A stretch of 64,000 nt of DNA from Vicugna pacos. Lineage: Eukaryota; Chordata; Mammalia; Artiodactyla; Camelidae. Each line of letters opens with the position of its first letter. Position 1 is the stretch's first letter. A program made the position numbers and the translations under genes. Below the pieces are notes generated by a model. That model worked only from the letters and a program-made list of their open reading frames with translations, was not told the origin of the DNA and made no database searches. The DNA is taken from the NCBI RefSeq assembly GCF_048564905.1, contig NC_132997.1, positions 74,784,271 to 74,848,270 on the forward strand. The letters run 5' to 3'. Positions 55,121 to 64,000 of this stretch are shown in pieces.

Positions 55121-56422
55121 CTACGATGCCAGCACTCCTAGTCCTCTGCAGTTTCTTCTGATGGTCTCTTCCAAAGCAGCGGCCATGGGAAATGCCCAAG
55201 AACGTCACGTAAACAGAGGAGATCGTAACCCTACGTTTCCACAACACTTGGGAGTTTATAAAGCACTTCCTCGTCCTTGATTTCATTTGCTTCTCTGCAG
55301 GTCTTGACTCTTCCAGAGGTTACTTTTGTGACCTTAGGCATCACATTCCATAACATGTTTAAACAAGGGGTTCCAGAGCCAGAGTGTAAAAGGCCCTGGA
55401 CTAGGTGCTGTGAGAGAGCCCTTCTCAGTCTATTGCTCTTGAAATAGGGCCTTGAGTCTAACTAACCTCAGGGGGTGGACAGAGCGGGTGGGTCCCCCTT
55501 CTTCCCTAGCCCCAGGCTATGGCTGAGGAGCCACACATAAAGTCCAGCGCTGACACTCATCCTTCGCACCCTGTGTCCCTTGGGTCTCCCAGAGTATCTT
55601 CACCACCCCCTGGAGACAATCCCAGTGGAAGTTCCACCCATATTGAGGCTGGTCCTTTCACCTTGAATCTTGGGTGGTGGGTGTGCACACAAGGTCCCTG
55701 CTTCCATGGTGGTGGCCCTTGGGGAGCGGGTGGCCCTAGATCATGGCTTCTTTGAAGAACCTGGGGGTGCTAGTTCCAGGGCACCCCCTAAGGGGTGGGG
55801 GGTAGCCCAAATTCCCCCATCTGTTATAGTGAGCATGTGCCATAGAGAACCCCCCAAACTTACATGGCAGCCTGGGATGAATCCTGACACTCTTACCTCT
55901 CTGTTTCACCCTCCCCAGCAAGGAGACACGAAGCCAGACCAATGGCTCCCAGGTAGGGGTCCCAGCACACCGTGGTGCAAGGCCAGGAGGTGGGGCATGG
56001 ACCTGCCACTTCTTCCCTCCACCTGGGCTGCCCTTTGCTGGGCCTGCTGCACTGGTATCCAAGCCTCTCACAGTCTCCCACCAGGACAGCCAGTCTTATC
56101 CCCTCCCCCTCTTCTCCAAGAAGCTGATGCTCCAGTGGGTTCCTTACCATCCCACCCCCTCCCGTGGGGGATGTTCTCCCCGCCGTCCTCTCCTCCCATA
56201 AAGCCTGCCCCACCTCCTGGGCTAGATGTGATCTTCTCTTCCCCGGACACCCACAGCGTTTTACACCTTGCTTATTCCCTCGGGGCAGAATTGTTTGTGT
56301 TCTAACATCACTTCCCCTCATTAAAACATATGCTCCTTGAAGCACGTGGGTGTATCTCTGCATTTGCTGTGCCTAGAGCCATGCAAGCATAGAGAAAGTC
56401 CCCAACAAATGTCTGTCCCTAA

Positions 56423-56444
56423 GAGTGAGTGAGTGAGTGAGTGA
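56423..56444. repeat. (GAGT)n microsatellite
   Basis: Five GAGT units. Confidence 0.9.
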
Positions 56445-56464
56445 AGGAAAACAATCATGGGTAG

Positions 56465-56600
56465 TCCTCACAGAGCAGTCACCACGCACCAAGCACCCTT
56501 CTGAGAACTTTATTCCCACTACCTCATCTCATCCTCACGACAATCCTAGGATTTTACAGCTGTGGAGACAGGTACAGAGGTGAGCCACAGTCACTGACCC
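56465..56600 (-). repeat. MIR SINE
   Basis: CACGCACCAAGCACCCTTCT, CTCATCCTCACGACAATCCT and ATTTTACAGCTGTGGAGACA. Confidence 0.7.
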
Positions 56601-56954
56601 GGGGAGCTGGACGTAAGGGACATGGGATTTCACCATCTCCTCTCTCTGGCATGTGCCCGAGATTGTTGGATGCTTCTAGAAATTCAGGAGGCTTTGAAGC
56701 TCAGTTAAACAGGCTTAGGAAGTGGGACAGGGTCGTATGTTCTTGGAAAGCAGCTGCGACTTCATAATATCAGAGGCTGGGCCAGTAGCAGAGGTAATTG
56801 GCTCGGCAGCAATTCAAAAATCTGCTCATGAGACGCCAGCAGGGCACAAACCATTCTTGTGTGAGTACTGCCCAACTGTCCCGCCGGTCCCCTGGGAGGG
56901 GCTGCTGCAGACAGGGACAGGGAGGGGCCTTGGGCTCTAGCAGGCTGAGCATGG

Positions 56955-57110
56955 GGTCTGGGCCTCCACTTTCCGGCTCTGACCTTGAGCTTATCACTCA
57001 GTTCCTCTAAGCTTCAGCTTCCTCACCTGAACTCCGCAAGGATGAGACGGAGTGTGTGATAACATTCGGCAAACTGTGAAGAGTTACACAATTATAAGTT
57101 CCCATCATTA
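56955..57110 (+). repeat. MIR SINE
   Basis: TCTGACCTTGAGCTTATCAC, CTTCAGCTTCCTCACCTG and a TTATAAGTTCCCATCATTA end. Confidence 0.65.
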
Positions 57111-57289
57111 TTTAAAAAAACTGAGCCACAAGCTCTCACTCTCCGGAGTGCTCATTTTGAATTGCCAAACATACTCTAATAGTTCTCATCCCCAAACACC
57201 CTACCCGGGACCTCTCATCGTCTGCTGTGTATTTCTTTATTCCTCTTTGTAACTAAACTCAAAGAGTTGTCTTCACAACCTGCCCCCAC

Positions 57290-58680
57290 TTTCTCACGGC
57301 CCATGTACTGCACCCCAATCCACATTCCATCCCCCAGTCCTCCAACTCTAGCAGAGCTGCTCTTGTTATGATCATTAGTGGCTTTCAAGTGGCCACAACT
57401 AAGGATGCCCTTTCTGTCCTGTCTCCCGGGGCCCTTCGGCTGCATCCGGCTCACAGTGGCCTGCACCGCTGGCCACTTCCCTCTGGAAACACTCTGCTCT
57501 CTCTGCTCTGAGGATGCCACCCTCCTCTGGTTTTTCTTCTTTGTCTCTGGTCCCCCCTCTTTTCCTCTCTGCAGGCTCTTCCTCCTCTTCCTGCTCTCTT
57601 TTTTTCCCCTCCAATAGACATAATGATGTTTTATTAAGTAAAGAACTGATCAAGTCACAAAAATTTCTTTAATACATTGATATGCAATTTTTATTTTTTA
57701 TACAATTTTTAAAGGTTATTTCCCTCTTAATGTTGGAGTCCCCGGGCCTGATCCTGGGCCCCTGTCTCCGTCCCCTTTCACTAGGGAATAACATCTGTTC
57801 CCATGACTGACAACTTCCAAATTTATATCTCCAACCCAAATCCCCAGTCCAAGCTCAGACCCATATATCCGACTGCCTTCTTGACATCTCCCCCTGCGTG
57901 CCCCACAGTCATCTCTGATGGAACGTGTCCAAAATGGAACTATCGATCGCTCGGCCCTCTCCTCCCTGCAATGGGCATCTGAGTGCTAAAGCCAGGAACC
58001 TGGTGTCAGCCTTGGTTCTCCCACCCCCTTGTCTTCACATCTAATTCATTGGCTGGTCCTGTCATTTCTACCTCTTAAAATATTTCAAATCTTTTCCCTT
58101 CTTTCTTCCCCCACTGCCACTATCTCTGGAGAGCCTCCTTTCTCTGCCTCCCCACTTGCCCCCACCAATCGAATTTGCCCACACCATAGCCAGAGTCCTC
58201 TTTAAATATATAAATCAGATGAGCCATTCTCCTGCCTAAAACCCTGTGGTGGTTTCCCATTATGTTAGAATGAAACCCAGACCCTTTATCACTCCTGGCC
58301 TGGGAGCCTGGCTTTGTCTGCTTCCCATCTCGCTGCCCTCCTCCAGCCACACCAGCCTCCATCCAGCTCCTAACGGCTCAGCTGGTGCAGTCTTAGCCCT
58401 CCGACCAGAACAGGCTCCCTCTGCTTCCCTCCTGAACTGGCTTCTTCTCATCCTTTAGGTCTCACCTTGAAAGGCATCTTGGAGAGACCTTCTTCTCATC
58501 TGTATTCAGTCACTGCATCCTCTGTCCCACTCTTGTTTGGCTACTTATTTATGTCCATTTCTCCCAGGAAGCCATAAGCTTCAGGAGGGCAGAGACTGTG
58601 TCTGCTGTGTTCACTTCGGTCTCCCCATCACCTAGGGCATGATGAGTGCTCAGTAAATACTTGTAGAGCGAACAAAAGAG
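57290..58680 (+). repeat. Long L2 LINE with decayed reverse-transcriptase region
   Basis: Starts with L2 ORF2 remnants (GGAAACACTCTGCTCTCTCT; then TTAATGTTGGAGTCCCCGGG, decoding as LNVGVPG). It continues through AATTTATATCTCCAACCC (YADD-adjacent region), CCTGCCTAAAACCCTG, and the 3' AGGAGGGCAGAGACTGTGTC and GCTCAGTAAATACTTG blocks. Broken in all frames. AT-rich sequence at about 57615-57715 may be a later insertion. Confidence 0.8.
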
Positions 58681-59649
58681 AAAGAGCCTGTGGGAGTTAC
58701 CAGATCATCCCTGGGTGGCTGAGCAAAAGGTCAACTGAGCCACCAATGTCTTGCCTGGTCTTTGACTCTCTACTTTCATTAGTTCCCAAGATATGTACAA
58801 ACATAGTAATGACGAGGAGGCCAAGAGCCAGTGTCCTAGATAAAGGTGAGAGAGAGTAACAAGGTGTTATACATAAATACAGAGGTACCTCTTCCTCTGT
58901 TGAGAATCACTGACCCATGTGAAAAAAAATCCAACTTAGGCAGTTCCATAAAGGGGAAGCCAGATGAAAGAATATAATAATTATTGGGTGCCTACTATAC
59001 ACTAGATTCTGTGCTACATATGACATCTCATTGTACATTAATAAAAATTTTTCTAAAATTTGAAAAGTATATAAAATACCCTATTTTGAAACTTAAGAAT
59101 AGGGATTTTTTTTAATTAAAAAGGAAAATAGTGAAGATACATAGCTATTGAGCATCACAGTCAGGGGAGAGATTTAGGCAAAAAGAAGAGACAAATGTAC
59201 GTATACACAGAGAATGCAAAAGAGAGACACAAGAATATGCAAAATGGAAATGGAGGAGCAGTGAAGCCCTGAGCACAGAGAGAAACGCACATATGTAAAG
59301 ACAGATAAAGACACTGGCCCACATAGATTCAGAGACACATGGAGGATACACAGACTGGGGAGACAGAGAGACCCCTGGAAAGACACAAAGTCATGGAAAT
59401 ATCAGCAGGGCTCTGAGATCACAGAGAAACAACCCAGCTTATGGCTGTTCCGGGCATTTCCTCTAAAGATTTTTAAAGATGTGTGGCATCTTCACAACTA
59501 CGGGCACGAGGGGTTATTTTATTCTTGGTTACTTTGATACTTTTATTTATGAGTAAAGGGAATTGCAAAGAAGAGTGACTTTCTGAAAGTCAAACAGCTA
59601 ATCATTAGACAAAATAAACTGAAAGATAAACTTAGCCCTTAGTCTAAAG

Positions 59650-59885
59650 CAGGGATCAGAAAGACCAAAGCCTCTGGGCCAAATCTGGCCCGCTGCCTAT
59701 ATTTGTAAATATAGTTTTATTGGAATACAGAACTGTTCCTTCATTCACGTGTTTTCTATGACTGCTTCTGCTATATGACAGAGCTGAGTAGTTGCAACAC
59801 AGACTGCATGGCCCAGACACTGAAAATCTGTACCATTTGGCTCTTAACAAAAAAAATTTTTTAAAGGGTTGTCAGTCTTATATTA
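59650..59885 (+). repeat. MER-type nonautonomous DNA element
   Basis: GGCCAAATCTGGCCCGCTGC, TATAGTTTTATTGGAATACA, GACAGAGCTGAGTAGTTGCA and ACTGCATGGCCC match a common mammalian hAT-type family whose exact name I cannot fix. Confidence 0.7.
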
Positions 59886-60149
59886 CGCATATATTACAAG
59901 TTCTAAGGGATCATTATCATATCAGAACACAAAATGACAACAAGCCTTAGTGAAAATTCATTTGAGGTCCATACTTGGGAATGTAGCTTTCTGAAACAAG
60001 TATTCAGAGAGGGTGTAAGTTGAATGGAAGGAAGATGTTATGTCTTAGGATGGAGATCATGAGGCAAAATAATCTGGGGGCATAAAAGAGGCTGAGAAGA
60101 GCTGTGTAAAATGAGAACAGTGTTCGATACCTGGGGTTTATCCAAGGCT

Positions 60150-60780
60150 AAGAAATGAGCAGGTGCTCTTCATGCACCCCAGTGTTCACAGCAGCACTAT
60201 TTACAATAGCCACGACATGGAAACAACCTAAATGTCCATACACAGATGACTGGATAAAGAAGATGTGGTGTATATATACATACACAGTGGAATATTACTC
60301 AGCCATAAAAAGAATGGAATAATGCCATTTGCAGCAACATAGATGGACCTAAAGATGATCACACTAAGCGAAGTAAGTCAAACAGAGGAAAACAAATAAT
60401 ACATGATGTTACTTATATGTGGAATCTAAAAAAAAAAACCAAATTTTATTTACAAACCAGAAATAGACTCATGGACATAGAAAACAAACTGTGTTGCCAG
60501 GGGGGAGGGGTGAAGGAGGGGTAGATTAAGAGCCTGGGATTAATGATGCATATTACTATATATGAAACAGATAAACAACAAGGACCTCCTATATAGCACA
60601 GGGAACTATGTTCAGTTTCTTGTAATGAGCTGTAAAGGAAAAGAAATGGAAAAAAATATATACATATGTATGTATATGTATAACTGAATTGCTCTGCCGT
60701 ACACCTGAAGCTAACATTGTAAATCGACTACACGACAATAAAAAATAAGAATAAAAGAAAAGAAATGAGCATGTGCTCTT
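60150..60780 (+). repeat. 5'-truncated L1 3' end with target-site duplication
   Basis: The L1 body (60171-60759) runs from CACCCCAGTGTTCACAGCAG through the CCATAAAAAGAATGGAATAA block and ACCTGAAGCTAACATTGTAA to an A-rich tail. It is flanked by 21-base direct repeats at 60150-60170 and 60760-60780 that differ at one base. The repeats and the intact tail indicate a fairly recent insertion for this window. Confidence 0.9.
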
Positions 60781-60794
60781 TAAGTGAGTGTGGT

Positions 60795-61312
60795 AGTTAA
60801 AGGGGTGTGGTAGCTGATCCCCAGATGGCTGCCATCATTTTCTTTCTTCTCTGTATGTGCATGTGATACTCCACCCATCAAGAGGTGGAATCTATTTTGC
60901 CTCCCCTGAGTCAGGGCTGGCTTTGTGATTTGCTTCGACTGGCAGAATATGGGCCAGGTCCGGCTTAGCCTTAAAGAGGCCATCTAGCTTCCACTCTGAC
61001 TCTGGGGGAAGCCAGTCACCATGTAAGAAATCTGACTACCTTGAGACCACCATGGCTCTGAGGAAGCCCAATGTGCCCCATGGAGAGGCCCGTGGAAGAG
61101 CCCCGAGGCACCAGATAAACAAGTGAAGACTTTGGGGACCTACCAGCCCAGCCCAGACAGCAGTGTGAGTGACACCTGCTGATGTCACGTGGAGCAGAAC
61201 TCCCTGGCCCTCACCCCAGCTGACCCTGCCCAACTTCCTGACTCACAGAATTGTGAGGAAGGATAATTTGTTCTTAAGCCATTAAATTTTTTGAAAAGAA
61301 AGTAGATAATGA
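60795..61312 (+). mobile_element. Solo LTR, MLT1-like (ERVL-MaLR), fossil
   Basis: CATCAAGAGGTGGAATCTAT, CAGGGCTGGCTTTGTGATTT and a TAAGCCATTAAATTTTTTG end are typical of the MaLR LTR class. No internal region is present. It is an old, decayed solo LTR shared in kind across placental mammals. Exact subfamily not resolved. Confidence 0.55.
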
Positions 61313-62439
61313 CAGCCTATCACTTCAGACCTAAGGGGAAGAGGAAATCAACCCTGAAAAGTAGGAAAAAGCATTATTCATTAATCAGTAGAATTCTCTG
61401 AAGTAGCATCTGAATTCACAGTAGGCAGGTCTCCTCAAGGGAGGCCTGAATCTTTGGGTTGATACTTGGATCTCAGAATATCTGAGGGTCTGTGCAGAGA
61501 CTGAGGGTGGAAGGGTAACGAGAGATACAAGGATTCCAAAAGCCCCTGTTTTTCTACTCCTCCTTCGTGTTCTTTCCTTTCTAGCCACATCTGGTTCCAC
61601 TTTGATCGCACAGCCTTGAACATGGATCGTTTCTTTGGAACGGTGCACAGTGCTCTTTTTTTCCTTTTTACAAATTTAATTCTTTGAAAGCCATTGAAGT
61701 TAAATAGGACCAGAAAACATATGGGAAGGCATTCCAACAGGAGATTCACAGATTGTATTTTAAAGAAGAGATATCCAGGTGCCAGGTATTAGTTTAAAGG
61801 AATGGAGACTTTAGTAATGGGAGGTTTCTAGCCGTGATGAGAAATCTGGGGCTGGGGTTGTTACAGGGGAGTAAATTGGATAAGTCTGGAAAAGGCATCC
61901 TAGAGAACAAATAAACAAACAAATCTGATCCTGAATTAGGAGCTAATTAGCCAGGGTGAAGAAGACGTCACAAACACAATGCAAAAAAGAAGGAGGTAAC
62001 TTTAAGACAAAGGGTAAAAACCTTTTGTTCTAAGGGGTGGATTCTTTTTCAAGAAAAGGATGTTTGGCACCAAAAGGTCAGAATAATCTGCAGTGATGAG
62101 TGTCTGTGTCCTGTAAAAACTCCACGCAGATGGATTGATTTATGCCTTGTTCTAAAAAAGATCTGTGCTCAGCATGTGCTCTGTGCCCTTGGAATTTCTT
62201 ATATTTTGATGAGCATGGAAGCACCCAGAAGGCAGAGACTACCATTTGCAGCTCCATCCCCTCCATACCCAGGACAATGCTGGGAAAAGAGGTCCTCAGT
62301 CATGGGTGTTGATATTGTTGGTGATGATGATGGGGGTGCGATGATGAGGAGGAGAATGAGGATGAAGACCATGACTCCCTCCCTCAAGGCATGTTTATTT
62401 CAAAAAGAAGAAGACAGGGCGGCAGGAATTCTACAAACT

Positions 62440-62815
62440 ATCGAAGGAGGGATTCAGGTGACAGATGCATACTGGTTAACAGGATTTTTTGGTTGCAAGT
62501 GGCAAACATTCCACCTGAACCAACTAAAGAAAGTATTGGCTCAGGTGTTGGAACTGCCAGAAGAGCAAGGGTAGAGGGGACCTCGGGGTGACTGGAACCA
62601 GGGCTCTGGCCAGGGTGGGGTCATCAGGACTTCCTCTCTCCCGCCCTTTCCCCTTTTCTCTTTCTGCATCACCCTCTCCACCATCCTTCTTCACAAGGCC
62701 TGACCTGCATACACGCTCAGCCTCACACCTCAGCATCAGCACAGAATGGAGAGGCTTTCTTTCCTTGGTTCCAATGTGAAAACCCCGGAAAAGGGCTCTG
62801 ATTAGCCCAGGTAGG
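62440..62815 (+). repeat. Interspersed repeat of unresolved family
   Basis: GGTTGCAAGTGGCAAACATT, TATTGGCTCAGGTGTTGGAA and GGGCTCTGATTAGCCCAGG recall a widespread mammalian repeat, but I cannot assign it. Confidence 0.35.
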
Positions 62816-63689
62816 GTTACACTTCCATCCTCGGAGGCAGGATTGGGAGCCTACAGTTGACAGCCTTCAACTAGGACCAACGCTGGTGAGAGCAGCATCT
62901 CAGGAGCTATGTGTTTTCAGGAAGAGAAAGGCCAGGACGGATAAGGAACGTGTCTATAGAGACAGTCACTCATCTAGTCTGTACTTCTGGAGACAAACTT
63001 GCCAGGGCCTACTGATGGACGGCAATGATTCCTGGCACCGCCAAGTCCTTGTGTCCTCCAGATCATCTCAAGGTCCCCTACGCCTCTCCAGAAGCCCCAG
63101 AAAGATGTAAACACAGACAGTGGAACGACCGTTTGACTCACTATGTTCTGGAAACAGGTCCGGTTCTTGGCTTCCTCCACAGGCCTCTGTTCCAGGCAGC
63201 ATTGCTGGCAGCAGGAGGCAGGAGGGCACTGAGAGAGGGCAGTGACCTTCCAGTGTTGGGTGAGGGGGGCACAAGAAGAGCTCTGGCCCAACTCTGTGAT
63301 CAGCTTGCGGATTCAGGCAGATCATGTTTAACTGCTGGGTCACAAAATATTTTAAATGTCTACTCAGACTTTCTTCCCTTCATGCTATAATTACCTAGAG
63401 GCTTTTAGCTAAAACCCTGTTGCTCTTTGCCTCTATTTCTCTTTCAATTAAGGAAGTGGGCCAATTTAGGGGCAGAATGGTGGGGCCAGTAGCCTACAGA
63501 TAATTTACTCTTCTTTAAGAGTAAAAAAGATAAAGCAATCATTCTCTAGTGAGTTTATTCCCCTCTTCTGGGATCCTCTTTCCAGGTGGGGCATACTGCA
63601 TGGTACACAACGGAATTCTCTGCTCAGAGAGCCTCTAACCTACTATGGCAATAGGGAGTGGCCCCAACCCCAAGCTTTCAGAGGAGCAA

Positions 63690-64000
63690 GGGTCACTTCT
63701 GCTGGGGCAGTCTTCATAAAGAAGGTTCATTTGATCTAGAACTTGAAGAACATACAGGATTTTAATAGAAGACATAAGTTAGACATTTACAAAGGAAATA
63801 GCGTGAGCTATGAAACAGATCAGAGAACAGAAAAATGTGGTTAGGAAATAGAGGGAAGGCTGGCTGGATGGCACAGAGATGTGTTGGACAATTGTGGAAA
63901 AGGGTAGAAGCAAACTAAAAAGTTCATGACAGCTAAGATTGTGGAAGATGTGATGTTTAATCCAAGAGTTTAGATTTTGGGGAGGGAGGGTAATAGCTCA
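63690..64000 (-). repeat. L2-like fragment
   Basis: CATTTGATCTAGAACTTGAA, AGAACAGAAAAATGTGG and GATGGCACAGAGATGTGTTG resemble reverse L2. Weak. It runs off the window. Confidence 0.35.

Larger units (their letters stand above)
52929..64000 (-). other. CRTAC1: Part of intron 2 (11.1 kb in window)
   Basis: No further CRTAC1 exon was found. Contains MIR and L2 elements, a long L2 with reverse-transcriptase remnants, a hAT element, an L1 with clear target-site duplication and a solo LTR. Stretches 55130-56400, 61320-62450 and 62820-63690 show nothing firm. Region 59140-59420 is an A- and ACAGA-rich low-complexity stretch. Confidence 0.75.

Noticed and set aside
59140-59420. ACAGA-rich stretch as a satellite
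   Set aside because: No consistent period. Treated as low-complexity sequence.
52929-64000. Search for CRTAC1 exons 1 and 2
   Set aside because: No minus-strand match to the expected signal peptide or the DVDHDGDFEIVVAG block. They must lie beyond the window.
1-64000. A novel defence, secretion or mobile system
   Set aside because: All coding signal belongs to one known vertebrate gene. The rest is introns with ancient repeats.

Overview
The window is mammalian nuclear DNA: small exons with GT-AG introns sit in a background of mammalian interspersed repeats (MIR, L2, L1, hAT/MER elements). A tRNA-derived SINE at 7046-7163 matches the camelid-type tRNA SINE, and a cetartiodactyl-looking L1 3' end lies near 60.2 kb. 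The source is therefore most likely a camelid (camel, alpaca or llama). The species call is inference.

One gene fills the window. It is the 3' three quarters of CRTAC1 (cartilage acidic protein 1) on the minus strand. Thirteen coding exons read from 52928 down to 2259. All junctions are GT-AG and keep phase, giving 570 whole codons plus a split glycine, then a stop. If the unseen N-terminus has the usual 75 residues, the product is 645 aa, the length I recall for human isoform B (also called LOTUS, the Nogo receptor antagonist). The signal-peptide exons lie beyond 64000. The alternative 3' end for isoform A (Thr/Ala-rich tail) is not seen and probably lies beyond position 1. Exons 3-10 encode the FG-GAP/VCBS-type propeller with Asp-rich calcium loops, exons 11-12 the ASPIC/UnbV domain, exon 13 a short Cys-containing linker, exon 14 a calcium-binding EGF domain, and exon 15B a hydrophobic C-terminal tail.

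Layout: 1-2258 lies downstream of the isoform B end. From 2259 to 6874 are exons 15B, 14, 13 and 12. A 9.6 kb intron follows. Exons 11, 10 and 9 cluster at 16431-18109, exons 8, 7 and 6 at 21331-27590, then exon 5 (36 kb), exon 4 (41 kb) and exon 3 (52.8 kb). From 52929 to 64000 is part of intron 2. No second gene, RNA gene or CRISPR array was found.

The introns are mostly old repeats. The exceptions worth following are a twin RFX X-box element (29573-29624), a CpG-rich patch with a strong CTCF-like motif (33399-33550), several repeat-free AT-rich blocks that look like conserved regulatory DNA, and a (G5T)n tract just upstream of the alternative terminal exon. I found no exotic new biological system. 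Human comparisons are from memory, and repeat boundaries are approximate.
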